Positions 11,765 to 19,066 of a stretch of 64,000 nt of DNA are shown in pieces; position 1 is the first letter of the stretch, and the number at the start of each line of letters is the position of its first letter. The stretch is from NCBI GenBank assembly GCA_947449765.1, contig CANFSP010000001.1, positions 124,001 through 188,000 of the forward strand, given 5' to 3'. The notes under the pieces were generated by a model, which did not search any database, had not been told where the DNA came from, and saw nothing but the letters and a program-made list of their open reading frames with translations. The stretch is from Actinomycetota bacterium (lineage in GTDB: Bacteria > Actinomycetota > Actinomycetes > Actinomycetales > Microbacteriaceae). A program made the position numbers and the translations under genes.

Positions 11765-11773
11765 TGTGGATAA
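11765..11773 (-). promoter_or_regulatory. Perfect DnaA-box 9-mer
   Basis: TGTGGATAA on the plus strand is TTATCCACA on the minus strand, an exact match to the DnaA consensus box, in the 149-base intergenic gap 42 bases before the start at 11815. Confidence 0.4.
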
Positions 11774-11814
11774 CCCGCGCAAACTCTCAGGAAGAGCCGA
11801 TTACCGTATCTCGC

Positions 11815-12435
11815 ATGCGCTGGGAAAACCTCTTCGATGACCTTGAATTCCAACTCGATGCAGAAGCTGAAGCTGAACTTCGAGATCGAGAACGCGATGC
11901 CGAACGACAAGAATTCGCTCACATTACTCTCATCGAACGGCTTCGAGTCTGCGCAGAGACCGAGGCCATTCAGAGCATCACCCTTGGCGGTGTGGCGCTG
12001 TCCATGTGCGTGGAAATGTGCGGTCTCGATTGGTTCGCCGGGCACGCCATCGGTCCTGCTGCCTACGCGGGGTACCTGGTGGCTCCGGTAAGCGCCATCG
12101 AGAACATCGCTCTGGCGCAATCGGTCGCTCGATCGAATGCCACTGAAGCTATCTCGCGCAAGCGAGCGATGAGCGACGCGGTATCCGACGGGTCACGGCC
12201 TCACCTGAGAGACCGGATTCCATTCCGCATCGTGTTGCGTGACTTGTGTCGTCGACGGAAGGTCGTGATTGTGCACACGGGTACCGAAGACCGCCTCGGC
12301 ACTCTCGATCGTGTGGGCTCGGATCACTGCGACCTCGCTTGTCACCGATCGGATGAGTCGCGTCGAGATCGTGAGGTCGCTGGCGTAGACGTCATTGCCT
12401 TAGGCGCGATCTCCTGGGTCCAGGTCGTCGCGTAG
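11815..12435 (+). CDS. Conserved actinobacterial hypothetical protein
   Basis: Protein of 206 residues beginning MRWENLFDDLEFQLD, followed by a highly charged Glu/Arg helix to about residue 45, then a compact domain with several Gly and hydrophobic segments. I recognise it as a conserved Micrococcales protein of unknown function; no catalytic motif is seen. ATG 11815 is chosen over an in-frame ATG at 11737 because the conserved sequence starts there and TACCGT at 11802-11807 lies 7 bases upstream, the leaderless pattern seen elsewhere. It converges on the HTH gene at 12464-12757. Confidence 0.75.
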   Translation: MRWENLFDDLEFQLDAEAEAELRDRERDAERQEFAHITLIERLRVCAETEAIQSITLGGVALSMCVEMCGLDWFAGHAIGPAAYAGYLVAPVSAIENIALAQSVARSNATEAISRKRAMSDAVSDGSRPHLRDRIPFRIVLRDLCRRRKVVIVHTGTEDRLGTLDRVGSDHCDLACHRSDESRRDREVAGVDVIALGAISWVQVVA

Positions 12436-12463
12436 CCACACGGATGCGGGCAGCACCGAGGAG

Positions 12464-12757
12464 TTATGCCCATCGACCGTCTTCGAGGCCGACACCCTCG
12501 TACACCCTCGCTTCTGATCCCTTTTTCGCGTCAGGCGTCGTGGAGTGAATCTGCTCCGGAGCGTGTGCGACCTGGTACTGGTCACGGATGAACGCCTCGA
12601 GGTGTGCTGTATCAACGCGCCACGGGCCACGTGAGCCTAGTCGGATAGCGAGAAGCTCGCCGGAGCCGATGAGGTCGTGAACGGTGTCAAGCGGGGCATT
12701 GAGTACCGCAGCGACTTGCTCAGGACTGTAAAAACGCATCGCGTCATTCTCATGCAT
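12464..12757 (-). CDS. Helix-turn-helix (excisionase/MerR-like) DNA-binding protein
   Basis: Protein of 97 residues with an N-terminal winged-helix of the excisionase/BldC type: FYSPEQVAAVLNAPLDTVHDLIGSG is the helix-turn-helix, followed by the wing LLAIRLGSRGPWRVDTAHLEAFI. The C-terminal 35 residues are polar and probably disordered. ATG 12757 follows TAGCCT (12764-12769) by exactly 6 bases with no Shine-Dalgarno, so a leaderless transcript is likely. It is divergent from the CpaB-like gene; control of that gene or of itself is plausible but inferred. Confidence 0.82.
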   Translation of the reverse strand: MHENDAMRFYSPEQVAAVLNAPLDTVHDLIGSGELLAIRLGSRGPWRVDTAHLEAFIRDQYQVAHAPEQIHSTTPDAKKGSEARVYEGVGLEDGRWA

Positions 12758-12763
12758 GAATTA

Positions 12764-12769
12764 AGGCTA
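12764..12769 (-). promoter_or_regulatory. Putative -10 element (TAGCCT) of the HTH gene
   Basis: On the minus strand TAGCCT is followed by 6 bases (TAATTC) and then the ATG. This is the same arrangement as at secA, pdtaS and the K+ channel gene. Confidence 0.5.
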
Positions 12770-12807
12770 GGTCGCCTCGCGCGACCAACTATGCGTATTC
12801 CTCGAAC

Positions 12808-12816
12808 TGTGGATAA
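12808..12816 (-). promoter_or_regulatory. Perfect DnaA-box 9-mer
   Basis: TGTGGATAA (minus strand TTATCCACA) in the 137-base divergent gap between the HTH gene and the CpaB-like gene. It is the second perfect box within about 1.05 kb, both outside genes. Confidence 0.4.
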
Positions 12817-12894
12817 CTCCCGATGCTCCCAAGCCAGTCGGCCACTATGGTGCACGAAACATTCACACACTGGTTACCTCGGAGGAAAGCACGC

Positions 12895-13560
12895 ATGAGA
12901 AAGTTCAGTTCCACAACCAGGTTCAATCCGCGCCTTGTCATCGGACTCGTGCTCGTTATCGTCTCGATTGTCGGTGTTGTCGGCATCGTTCGGATGAGTG
13001 CCAGTGCCACGCCTGTGGTTGTGGCGTCCCGGTTGCTCGTTGAGGGGCAGCAAATAACTTCCACCGATGTCGAAACGCGAATGGCGCGACTCGAGTTCGT
13101 CAGTGGCGCGTATCCGCAAAACATTGAGTCGGTGGTGGGCAAAGTGGTCACTCGTTCAATCGGCCGCGGAGAGCTGGTGCCAAGCGCCAGTTTGGGTGAA
13201 GCCTCGGAGGTCATTGAGACGACCGTGGTGGTGGATGTGGATGCGCCGTTGGCGTCAAACATGATTGACGGCGGAATCGTGGATCTCTGGGCGGCAGCCG
13301 CAGGAACCGCTGGCGCCTCGAGTTATGCCTCCAGTGCTCAATCTTCATCAGTCGGCACCGGAGCAATCCCTGACGGCGCGCGACTCGTGCTAGCTCGAGC
13401 ACGCCTCGCCGGGCACAGTGATGATTCGGCGGCAATCGGGCAGGGCGCCACTCGAGCGGAGTTGGTCGTGAGTCGAAATGACGTGGCCACGGTTCTTGCC
13501 GCCTCGGCCAGCGACGATGCGCTGTTTGTGGTGGCATCGAGCGGAGGACTGAGTCGATGA
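12895..13560 (+). CDS. CpaB-like SAF-domain protein
   Basis: Protein of 221 residues with one N-terminal membrane segment (LVIGLVLVIVSIVGVVGI, about residues 15-33) and an exported SAF/CpaB-type domain (ASRLLVEGQQITSTDVETR, then GKVVTRSIGRGELV), as in Flp/Tad pilus assembly protein CpaB. ATG 12895 is preceded by GGAGGA at 12881-12886. The remaining region is Ala/Ser-rich. It overlaps the next gene by 4 bases (ATGA). No other tad/flp genes lie in the window, so a role in pilus assembly is not supported; the pair may act in another envelope process. Confidence 0.75.
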   Translation: MRKFSSTTRFNPRLVIGLVLVIVSIVGVVGIVRMSASATPVVVASRLLVEGQQITSTDVETRMARLEFVSGAYPQNIESVVGKVVTRSIGRGELVPSASLGEASEVIETTVVVDVDAPLASNMIDGGIVDLWAAAAGTAGASSYASSAQSSSVGTGAIPDGARLVLARARLAGHSDDSAAIGQGATRAELVVSRNDVATVLAASASDDALFVVASSGGLSR

Positions 13561-14519
13561 ATCGCTTGTTAGGTAACGAATCACGATGGCACGAGAATGT
13601 CGTCGGTCATCGCGCTGACGAGGGAGCAGAGAAGCCCGCATCCCGGGGCTCAGTGGTCAGTGTTTGGGGGCCAACAGGAGCACCGGGGCGCACGAGCGTG
13701 GCCATTGAACTCGCGACGGAATTGGCTTTGACCGGTGTGAGTGTCGTCTTAGTCGACGCCGACACGTACGGGGGCTCCGTGTCGGCCTACCTGGAGTTAT
13801 TCGATGAGACTCCCGGATTTCTCGCGCTGGCCCGACTGGCAGAATCCGGCGCGTGTGACGAGGTGCAACGAAAGCGCCTGATTCACACGTGTGCGCTTGG
13901 CGCCGTGAGACTGGATGTGCTGACCGGTTTGGTCAATCCGGCACGGTGGCCGGAGCTTTCGCATCGCCGAAGCACCGCGGCCCTGGAGTACTTGCGGGAG
14001 CACTACGACTTCACGATCGTGGATGTGGGTTTCAACCTCGAAGAGGATGAGGAAATCTCGAGTGATCTTTTGGCGCCGCGACGTAATCAAGCGACAATCG
14101 CGGCCCTTCGGTCCAGCGATCTCGTCGTCGCCGTCGGGGGGAGTGATGTTGTCGGGCTGGCGCGTTACATCCATGCCCTGACTCAGCTACAACAGGTCGT
14201 CCCCGACGCCCAGGTGCTCCACGTCATCAACCGCCTGCGACGCACTGGCGCATTGAGCTCGGCGGCAAGCACAGTCTCCAGCACGCTCCGACGATTCGCG
14301 GGACTCGATGAAGTCGTCCTCGTCGATGAGGATATCCGCGCGTTCGATGCAGCGGCTGTTGCCGGAGTACCGCTCTGTGTAGCCGCCCCCAACGTCTCTT
14401 CGCGCAAACAGCTTGCTCAGCTTGCGGGTAAGGTACTGAACCGAGTCGGGCATCACCACCGGGATGCGGGGGCTGCCCCGCGCCGTCGAGGATTTTCTAA
14501 GGAGCGAGCGGCAGGTTAA
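13557..14519 (+). CDS. CpaE/MinD-like P-loop ATPase
   Basis: Protein of 320 residues from the ParA/MinD superfamily. The P-loop is VWGPTGAPGRTSVAIELA: the deviant lysine is missing and the Walker A lysine is replaced by Arg, a variant I associate with actinobacterial CpaE-like proteins. Switch I VVLVDADTYGGSVS and Walker B-like TIVDVGFNLEEDEE follow. It is translationally coupled to the CpaB-like gene. The last 23 bases overlap the 3' end of the minus-strand SDR gene. It may position an envelope complex, but substrate and partner are unknown. Confidence 0.75.
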   Translation: MNRLLGNESRWHENVVGHRADEGAEKPASRGSVVSVWGPTGAPGRTSVAIELATELALTGVSVVLVDADTYGGSVSAYLELFDETPGFLALARLAESGACDEVQRKRLIHTCALGAVRLDVLTGLVNPARWPELSHRRSTAALEYLREHYDFTIVDVGFNLEEDEEISSDLLAPRRNQATIAALRSSDLVVAVGGSDVVGLARYIHALTQLQQVVPDAQVLHVINRLRRTGALSSAASTVSSTLRRFAGLDEVVLVDEDIRAFDAAAVAGVPLCVAAPNVSSRKQLAQLAGKVLNRVGHHHRDAGAAPRRRGFSKERAAG

Positions 14520-15282
14520 GTCCGCCAGCGATCCACAGCGGCTGACCGGTCATGTAGGGGAGTGCGCCCGAGGCGAGTGAGGCGATGGCCTCACCGACGT
14601 CGTTGGGCTCACCCCAGCGCGGGATGGGAACGCGCTTGTCATCGATCCAGTCATCAACCACGCTTCGCCCGGCGCTCGCCGTCATCGGCGTGCGCATGAA
14701 ACCGGGACGGATTTCGTGCACGTGGATTCCGTACTCGGCTAGGCGACGCGCGAAGAGTTTGGTGACCATGCTGAGCGCCGACTTGGTCACGCAGTATTGG
14801 GCGCGATCAGTGTTGACCATCTCTGCAGCGATAGAGCTCACGATCACGATCGAGCGGTAGGAGTCGAAGCCGGTCCAGCCTCGCGCGATGAGCAGGTTGG
14901 CAAACGCCTGCGTGAGAAAGAACGTGCCACGCAGGTTGATGTTGACCGAACGGTCAAATCCTTCGGTGCCGAGTTCGAGGATGTCGGTGAGTGGGCGGGC
15001 GGCGATCCCGGCATTGTTGACGAGGGCGTCGAGGCGACCGAACTCATCCGCAATGCTCGACAGCACGGCAGCGTGCGAGTCGAGGTCTGAGATGTCAAGC
15101 GTGCGATACGCAATCGTCGTTCCGAACTGTCTGAGGTCGTCAAGCGTGGCGGCGACATCTGATTCCGGGTGCAGGTCTGACACGACAACGTCGAATCCCT
15201 TCTGCGCGAGAGCGCGCGCAGAGCCCAACCCCAAACCTTGAGCTGAGCCGGTGACGAGCGCGACAGGGCGATGTAAAGCCAT
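14497..15282 (-). CDS. Short-chain dehydrogenase/reductase
   Basis: NAD(P)-dependent oxidoreductase of 261 residues, classical SDR fold. The cofactor motif is TGSAQGLGLG; Asp in VVVSDLH at the end of beta-2 favours NAD(H). NNAG, a Ser in VSSIAAEM, and the catalytic YCVTK follow. An AAAGGA sequence precedes ATG 15282. It lies downstream of iclR on the same strand, separated by 111 bases that contain a tandem repeat, so it may have its own promoter. With the neighbouring Baeyer-Villiger cluster it probably oxidises an alcohol or reduces a ketone; substrate not predictable. Confidence 0.85.
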   Translation of the reverse strand: MALHRPVALVTGSAQGLGLGSARALAQKGFDVVVSDLHPESDVAATLDDLRQFGTTIAYRTLDISDLDSHAAVLSSIADEFGRLDALVNNAGIAARPLTDILELGTEGFDRSVNINLRGTFFLTQAFANLLIARGWTGFDSYRSIVIVSSIAAEMVNTDRAQYCVTKSALSMVTKLFARRLAEYGIHVHEIRPGFMRTPMTASAGRSVVDDWIDDKRVPIPRWGEPNDVGEAIASLASGALPYMTGQPLWIAGGLNLPLAP

Positions 15283-15296
15283 GATGCATTCCTTTC

Positions 15297-15368
15297 GTGT
15301 GTGGGGTGGAAGACGTGTGTGGGGTGGAAGACGTGTGTGGGGTGGAAGACGTGTGTGGGGTGGAAAAC
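15297..15368. repeat. Four tandem copies of an 18-bp repeat
   Basis: GTGTGTGGGGTGGAAGAC repeats at 15297, 15315, 15333 and 15351; the first three copies are identical and the fourth has one change (GGAAAAC). The array fills most of the gap between iclR and the SDR gene and so lies in the likely promoter or leader of the latter. There are no spacers, so it is not a CRISPR array. Confidence 0.9.
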
Positions 15369-15393
15369 GTATCTGAATCGGTCACTGGGTAAC

Positions 15394-16158
15394 TTACGGG
15401 ATGTGCGCAGAAATCTCGTGTGCGTGAGCGACCAGTTGTGGTGCGAGATCAGCGATGCGGTCATCCGTCAGTCGGGTGTCAATCGCCGAGATGCTCAAGG
15501 CCATGTAGGGGCGTTGCGTGTGTGACGGCACGAGGGCCGCCATTCCGGCGACGCCTGGATACACGATGGATGCGCCACCGCACCAACCGGAAGTCTGCAC
15601 GTTCTCAATAGTGTTTCGGAGGAGTTGCTCGACATCGGTGTCACCAAGCCAGCCCTCGGGCACGTCGAAGCTGCGCTTACGTAGGGCGTTTTCCCGCTCG
15701 CGGGTGCTCAGCGTTGCCAGCAGTGCAAGCCCTGAGTAGCTCGAGGTGTACGGCTTGGTGTCGCCCACATCGACGACCTGAGCGCGAATCGGATAGGACC
15801 CTTCGGCGCGAAGCAGGTAGTGCACGCCATCGAATTGCCGCACAGAAAGGTACACAGTATCTCCGGTCTCATCGGCCAACCGTTGTGCGATGGGTCGAAT
15901 GGCGGTGAGGTCCCATCCCGGGTTCGGCGCGTTGAGTCCGAGCATGAACAGACCGGAACCCAGATGGTATTTGCGGTCGTCCCCCTGACTCACATAGCCG
16001 ACGGCGATGAGATCGTGCAGGAGCCGATGAACACTCGGTCGAGCGATCCCAGTAGCAGTGGCCAGGTCGAGCAGTCGTGCGCCTTCGGGTTCGCGTGCGA
16101 GTGCCGCCAAGATGGCGGCCGTTCGGGTGATGACGGTCACACTCGCATCGGTAGGCAT
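15394..16158 (-). CDS. IclR family transcriptional regulator
   Basis: DNA-binding regulator of 254 residues. The N-terminal winged helix-turn-helix (LLDLATATGIARPSVHRLLHDLIAVGYV) is followed by the IclR effector-binding domain (about residues 75-250; WCGGASIVYPGVAGMAALVPSH). ATG 16158 is chosen over an in-frame start at 16194: the protein then begins MPTDASVTVITRTAAIL, and TATAGT ends 7 bases upstream, consistent with a leaderless message. It is divergent from the SDR-cyclase-hydrolase-monooxygenase operon, which it most likely controls; a dyad overlaps its own -10. Confidence 0.9.
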   Translation of the reverse strand: MPTDASVTVITRTAAILAALAREPEGARLLDLATATGIARPSVHRLLHDLIAVGYVSQGDDRKYHLGSGLFMLGLNAPNPGWDLTAIRPIAQRLADETGDTVYLSVRQFDGVHYLLRAEGSYPIRAQVVDVGDTKPYTSSYSGLALLATLSTRERENALRKRSFDVPEGWLGDTDVEQLLRNTIENVQTSGWCGGASIVYPGVAGMAALVPSHTQRPYMALSISAIDTRLTDDRIADLAPQLVAHAHEISAHIP

Positions 16159-16160
16159 AA

Positions 16161-16177
16161 AGTCCACTATACGGACT
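16161..16177. promoter_or_regulatory. Inverted repeat overlapping the iclR -10
   Basis: AGTCC-N7-GGACT, with the TATAGT -10 element of iclR (16166-16171, minus strand) inside the spacer. A protein bound here would block the promoter, so autorepression by IclR is a reasonable inference. Confidence 0.5.
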
Positions 16178-16287
16178 GAGAAAAAATCCCACAAGGGGTT
16201 TTGCTCCTTCTGTGTTGCTTGATATTATTGCTCACAAGTGCTTGGGCCTGCTCGTCGCGTGCATGTCTGCTCGCTAAAAGTCTGTCT

Positions 16288-16328
16288 ATCAAACTTTTTA
16301 TCTCACACTTTTTTTATCACAAACTTTT
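16288..16328. repeat. Three AT-rich imperfect direct repeats
   Basis: Three adjacent segments of the form ATC-(N)CA-ACTTTT start at 16288, 16300 and 16316, inside the otherwise gene-free 230-base gap between iclR and the catabolic operon. The base composition is unlike the surrounding GC-rich DNA. They could be activator or silencer binding sites. Confidence 0.5.
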
Positions 16329-16388
16329 GCCGGGCGTGGAGACAAGGGCGCGGTCACCAGTACTTCAGAACGGGAAAGCAGAGGATTC

Positions 16389-17177
16389 ATGTCGACACAC
16401 GAAGTGAACCGCAATGGCCGACTCACCGACATTGCCGGGCACGTGGCTATCGTCACGGGTGCGGCAGGTGGCATCGGCCGCGCAACGTGCGCGCGACTTG
16501 CTGACGCGGGCGCTCACGTTGTGGCCGTCGATCTTCAACCTGAGCGTCTCGCGCAACTCGACGACGAGCTGCGCGCATCCGGTAGTTCGATTGTCACCGT
16601 GGCCGGCGATGTGACCGATGATGCGCTGGCACCCCAGACCGTGCAACGGGCGTTGAGCGAGTTCGGTCGGTTGGACATCCTCATCAACAATGCCGGGATG
16701 GGGAGCGCGCAGGTGCCGACCTGGGAGATTGATCCGGCCGTGTGGCGCCGCGACCTCGACGTGAACTTGACCAGCCAGTTCGTCATGGCGCGCGCGGCGA
16801 TCCCCGTGATGATTGAGGCCGGGTATGGGCGCATCGTTAACGTCGCTTCGGCCGCGGGCATGGAGGGCCACGCGATGGCAGGCGGATACGCCGCCGCGAA
16901 AGCGGGCGTTGTCGCCATGACCAAAACCATGGGCAAAGAGTTAGCCCAGCGGGGCGTGATCGTGAATGCGATAGCGCCTGCCCTCATCAACTCGGCGATG
17001 CTCAACGAGCCCTGGTTCACCGATGAGGTGCGCGATGCGCTTCTCTCGCGCATCCCGATGGGGCGCATGGGTGAGCCCGAGGAGGTGGCCGAGTTGCTGG
17101 CCTACCTCGCGTCACCCGCACTGACGTTCACCACCGGTCAGGTCTTTGACCTGTCGGGCGGACGAGCCACCTACTAG
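16389..17177 (+). CDS. SDR family oxidoreductase (FabG-like)
   Basis: Protein of 262 residues with TGAAGGIGRAT cofactor loop, Asp at the end of beta-2 (VVAVDLQP, suggesting NAD), NNAGMGSA, active-site Ser in NVASAAG, and YAAAKAG. ATG 16389 follows AGAGGA at a short spacing. It is the first gene of a plus-strand operon of four (next gaps 36, 9 and 29 bases). In this context I infer oxidation of a secondary alcohol to the ketone that the downstream Baeyer-Villiger enzyme would use; the family alone does not prove it. Confidence 0.87.
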   Translation: MSTHEVNRNGRLTDIAGHVAIVTGAAGGIGRATCARLADAGAHVVAVDLQPERLAQLDDELRASGSSIVTVAGDVTDDALAPQTVQRALSEFGRLDILINNAGMGSAQVPTWEIDPAVWRRDLDVNLTSQFVMARAAIPVMIEAGYGRIVNVASAAGMEGHAMAGGYAAAKAGVVAMTKTMGKELAQRGVIVNAIAPALINSAMLNEPWFTDEVRDALLSRIPMGRMGEPEEVAELLAYLASPALTFTTGQVFDLSGGRATY

Positions 17178-17213
17178 TTCCGAGAATTCATCCCAACCCA
17201 AAGGAAAAAGCTG

Positions 17214-18173
17214 ATGACTGATACGCCACACCTGAATGACTACCTCGCTAACAGCCCCAAGAACTGGGGAAAGTGGGGTGCCGACGATGAAGTCGGCTCG
17301 CTCAACTACCTCACCAACCCCGAGGTGCTCGCCGGTGTCGCCGAGATTCGCAGCGGAAAGACCTTCACGCTCGGTGTGCCGATGGGAAGCCCAGCGGGTG
17401 ACCCGGTTTGGCCCGGTCGTCGTCAAGCGCGTCGGGTCAACACGGTTGACGCGGGACTGTGGATGGCTGGAAAGGGCTTCCCCATTCCCGGGGGCGCGCA
17501 ATACTCCGATGACATGCTCGTCATCGACGTGCAGTCGTCAAGTCAATACGATGCCCTCGGACACGCCTGGTACGGCGATCAGCTCTACAACGGATACGAC
17601 GCCGCCACCACGGTGGGTGCGATGACCAAGGCAAACATTATGCCGATTGCCGAGAAGGGCGTGGTTGGCCGTGGTGTGCTCCTCGACATGGCGAAGTTCC
17701 GGGGCAAGAAGTGCCTCGACGCTGGCGAAACGTTCACGCATGAGGATCTGATCGCCGCGGCGGCAGCGCAGGGGGTGGAGCTTCGCAAACGCGACATCCT
17801 GCTCATCCACACCGGGTGGATCAATTCGTTCTATGAGGGTGACGTGGCGAAGTTTCAGGGAGCCGACTTCATGGAGCCCGGTCTCACCCACTCCAGCGAG
17901 CTCGTCGACTGGTTTGCCGACATGGAGATCCCCAATCTCGTGACCGACACAATTGCCAACGAGGTCACGCTCGACCCAGCGTCGGGCCTGAGTCTTCCGC
18001 TGCACCAAGCCCTCATGCGCAACCTCGGTGTGGTCTTCGCTGAGATCATGAACCTCACCCCGCTGGCCGACGACTGCGCTGCCGACGGGCAGTACGCGTT
18101 TTTGTACACGGCGGCACCGATCAAGCTCGTTGGCGGAACCGGTGCGCCGGTCAATCCCGTCGTCATCAAGTAA
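17214..18173 (+). CDS. Cyclase family (kynurenine formamidase-like) metal hydrolase
   Basis: Protein of 319 residues of the cyclase/arylformamidase superfamily (PF04199 type). The metal-site region is the variant SSQYDALGHAWYGDQLYNG rather than the HxGTHxD of classical formamidases. Other recognisable parts are NWGKWGADDEVGSLNYL at the N-terminus, GVLLDMAKF, and LLIHTGW in the middle. An AAAGGA site precedes ATG 17214. It is the second gene of the operon. Members hydrolyse amide or ring bonds of diverse substrates; here it may open a ring intermediate, but this is inference. Confidence 0.8.
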   Translation: MTDTPHLNDYLANSPKNWGKWGADDEVGSLNYLTNPEVLAGVAEIRSGKTFTLGVPMGSPAGDPVWPGRRQARRVNTVDAGLWMAGKGFPIPGGAQYSDDMLVIDVQSSSQYDALGHAWYGDQLYNGYDAATTVGAMTKANIMPIAEKGVVGRGVLLDMAKFRGKKCLDAGETFTHEDLIAAAAAQGVELRKRDILLIHTGWINSFYEGDVAKFQGADFMEPGLTHSSELVDWFADMEIPNLVTDTIANEVTLDPASGLSLPLHQALMRNLGVVFAEIMNLTPLADDCAADGQYAFLYTAAPIKLVGGTGAPVNPVVIK

Positions 18174-18182
18174 GGAACGCGA

Positions 18183-19037
18183 GTGGGCGTGGTACTGACA
18201 AAAGAACCGGTCGACGAAGGCGAGCTCGTCGTCGATGGCGCTTCCGTGCGCTTTTACGATTCGCGTGAGTCTCGAGGTTCGCGAAACCCGATTGTGCTGA
18301 TCCACGGCACGACAGGCAGCACCGCGGTGCACTTCGGTTTTCTCTTTCCCATGTTGGCCACACGTCAGCGAGTGGTGAGCATCGACCTCGGTCAGCCAAC
18401 AGGCGAGCTGACCATCGACTCGTTCCGTCGGCAGGTCGAAGCGGTCATTGACCGGGTGCTGCCCGACGAGTCGATCACCCTCCTGGGCTACTCGCTCGGA
18501 GCGGTCGTGGCCGCCACCGTCGCCGCAGCCAGGCCAGAGAAAATCGAGAACCTCATCCTCGTGGCGGGGTGGGCGAAGACCGACGCGCAACAGGTTTTGC
18601 GAAACAACGTGTGGAACGCGCTCTACGCCAGTGGCGACAAGGATGCGCTCGCGCAGTTCACCGTGTTCTGCGCCTTTGGGCATCCCTTCGTGGGGGCGCG
18701 CACCATGCTGGAGCTCGAGCCCGCCATCGCGGCCGTCAACGTGACCGAGTTCGGTGTCGCGCAGATGCGCGTGAATCGCGACATCGACATCGTCGACAGG
18801 CTCGGAGCTATCACGGCGAACACGCTGGTCATCGGGTGCCAATTCGATCAGATGGTTCCCAATCGGCACAGTCTCGATCTCTTTGGTGCGATTGAGAATG
18901 CTCGCTACACCGAGATTCCGTCAGGCCACGCCGTGGTTTTTGAGCGGCCTGCCGAACTCCACAAGCACGTGGACAACTTTGCCGCCGACCCGCGCCGGTA
19001 TCCGGCGGGTATCCGCATCCCCGCAGTAAAGCCGTAG
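18183..19037 (+). CDS. Alpha/beta hydrolase
   Basis: Protein of 284 residues with the alpha/beta hydrolase fold: oxyanion-region LIHGTTGST, nucleophile elbow LLGYSLGAVVAA (Ser), an acidic residue near GCQFDQMVP, and a catalytic His in SGHAVVFERP. It starts with GTG 18183, 9 bases after the cyclase stop. No signal peptide, so cytosolic. The neighbouring monooxygenase would produce an ester or lactone, which this enzyme could cleave. Confidence 0.85.
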   Translation: MGVVLTKEPVDEGELVVDGASVRFYDSRESRGSRNPIVLIHGTTGSTAVHFGFLFPMLATRQRVVSIDLGQPTGELTIDSFRRQVEAVIDRVLPDESITLLGYSLGAVVAATVAAARPEKIENLILVAGWAKTDAQQVLRNNVWNALYASGDKDALAQFTVFCAFGHPFVGARTMLELEPAIAAVNVTEFGVAQMRVNRDIDIVDRLGAITANTLVIGCQFDQMVPNRHSLDLFGAIENARYTEIPSGHAVVFERPAELHKHVDNFAADPRRYPAGIRIPAVKP

Positions 19038-19066
19038 GCGACGCCACTCACTCGCGAAAGACCACA

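Noticed and set aside
15297-15368. CRISPR array
   Set aside because: Copies are directly adjacent with no spacers, and no cas genes are present.
17538-18869. 443-codon open frame antisense to the cyclase and hydrolase genes
   Set aside because: Composition-driven frame with His/Arg/Asp-rich translation and no motif; the plus-strand genes are well supported.
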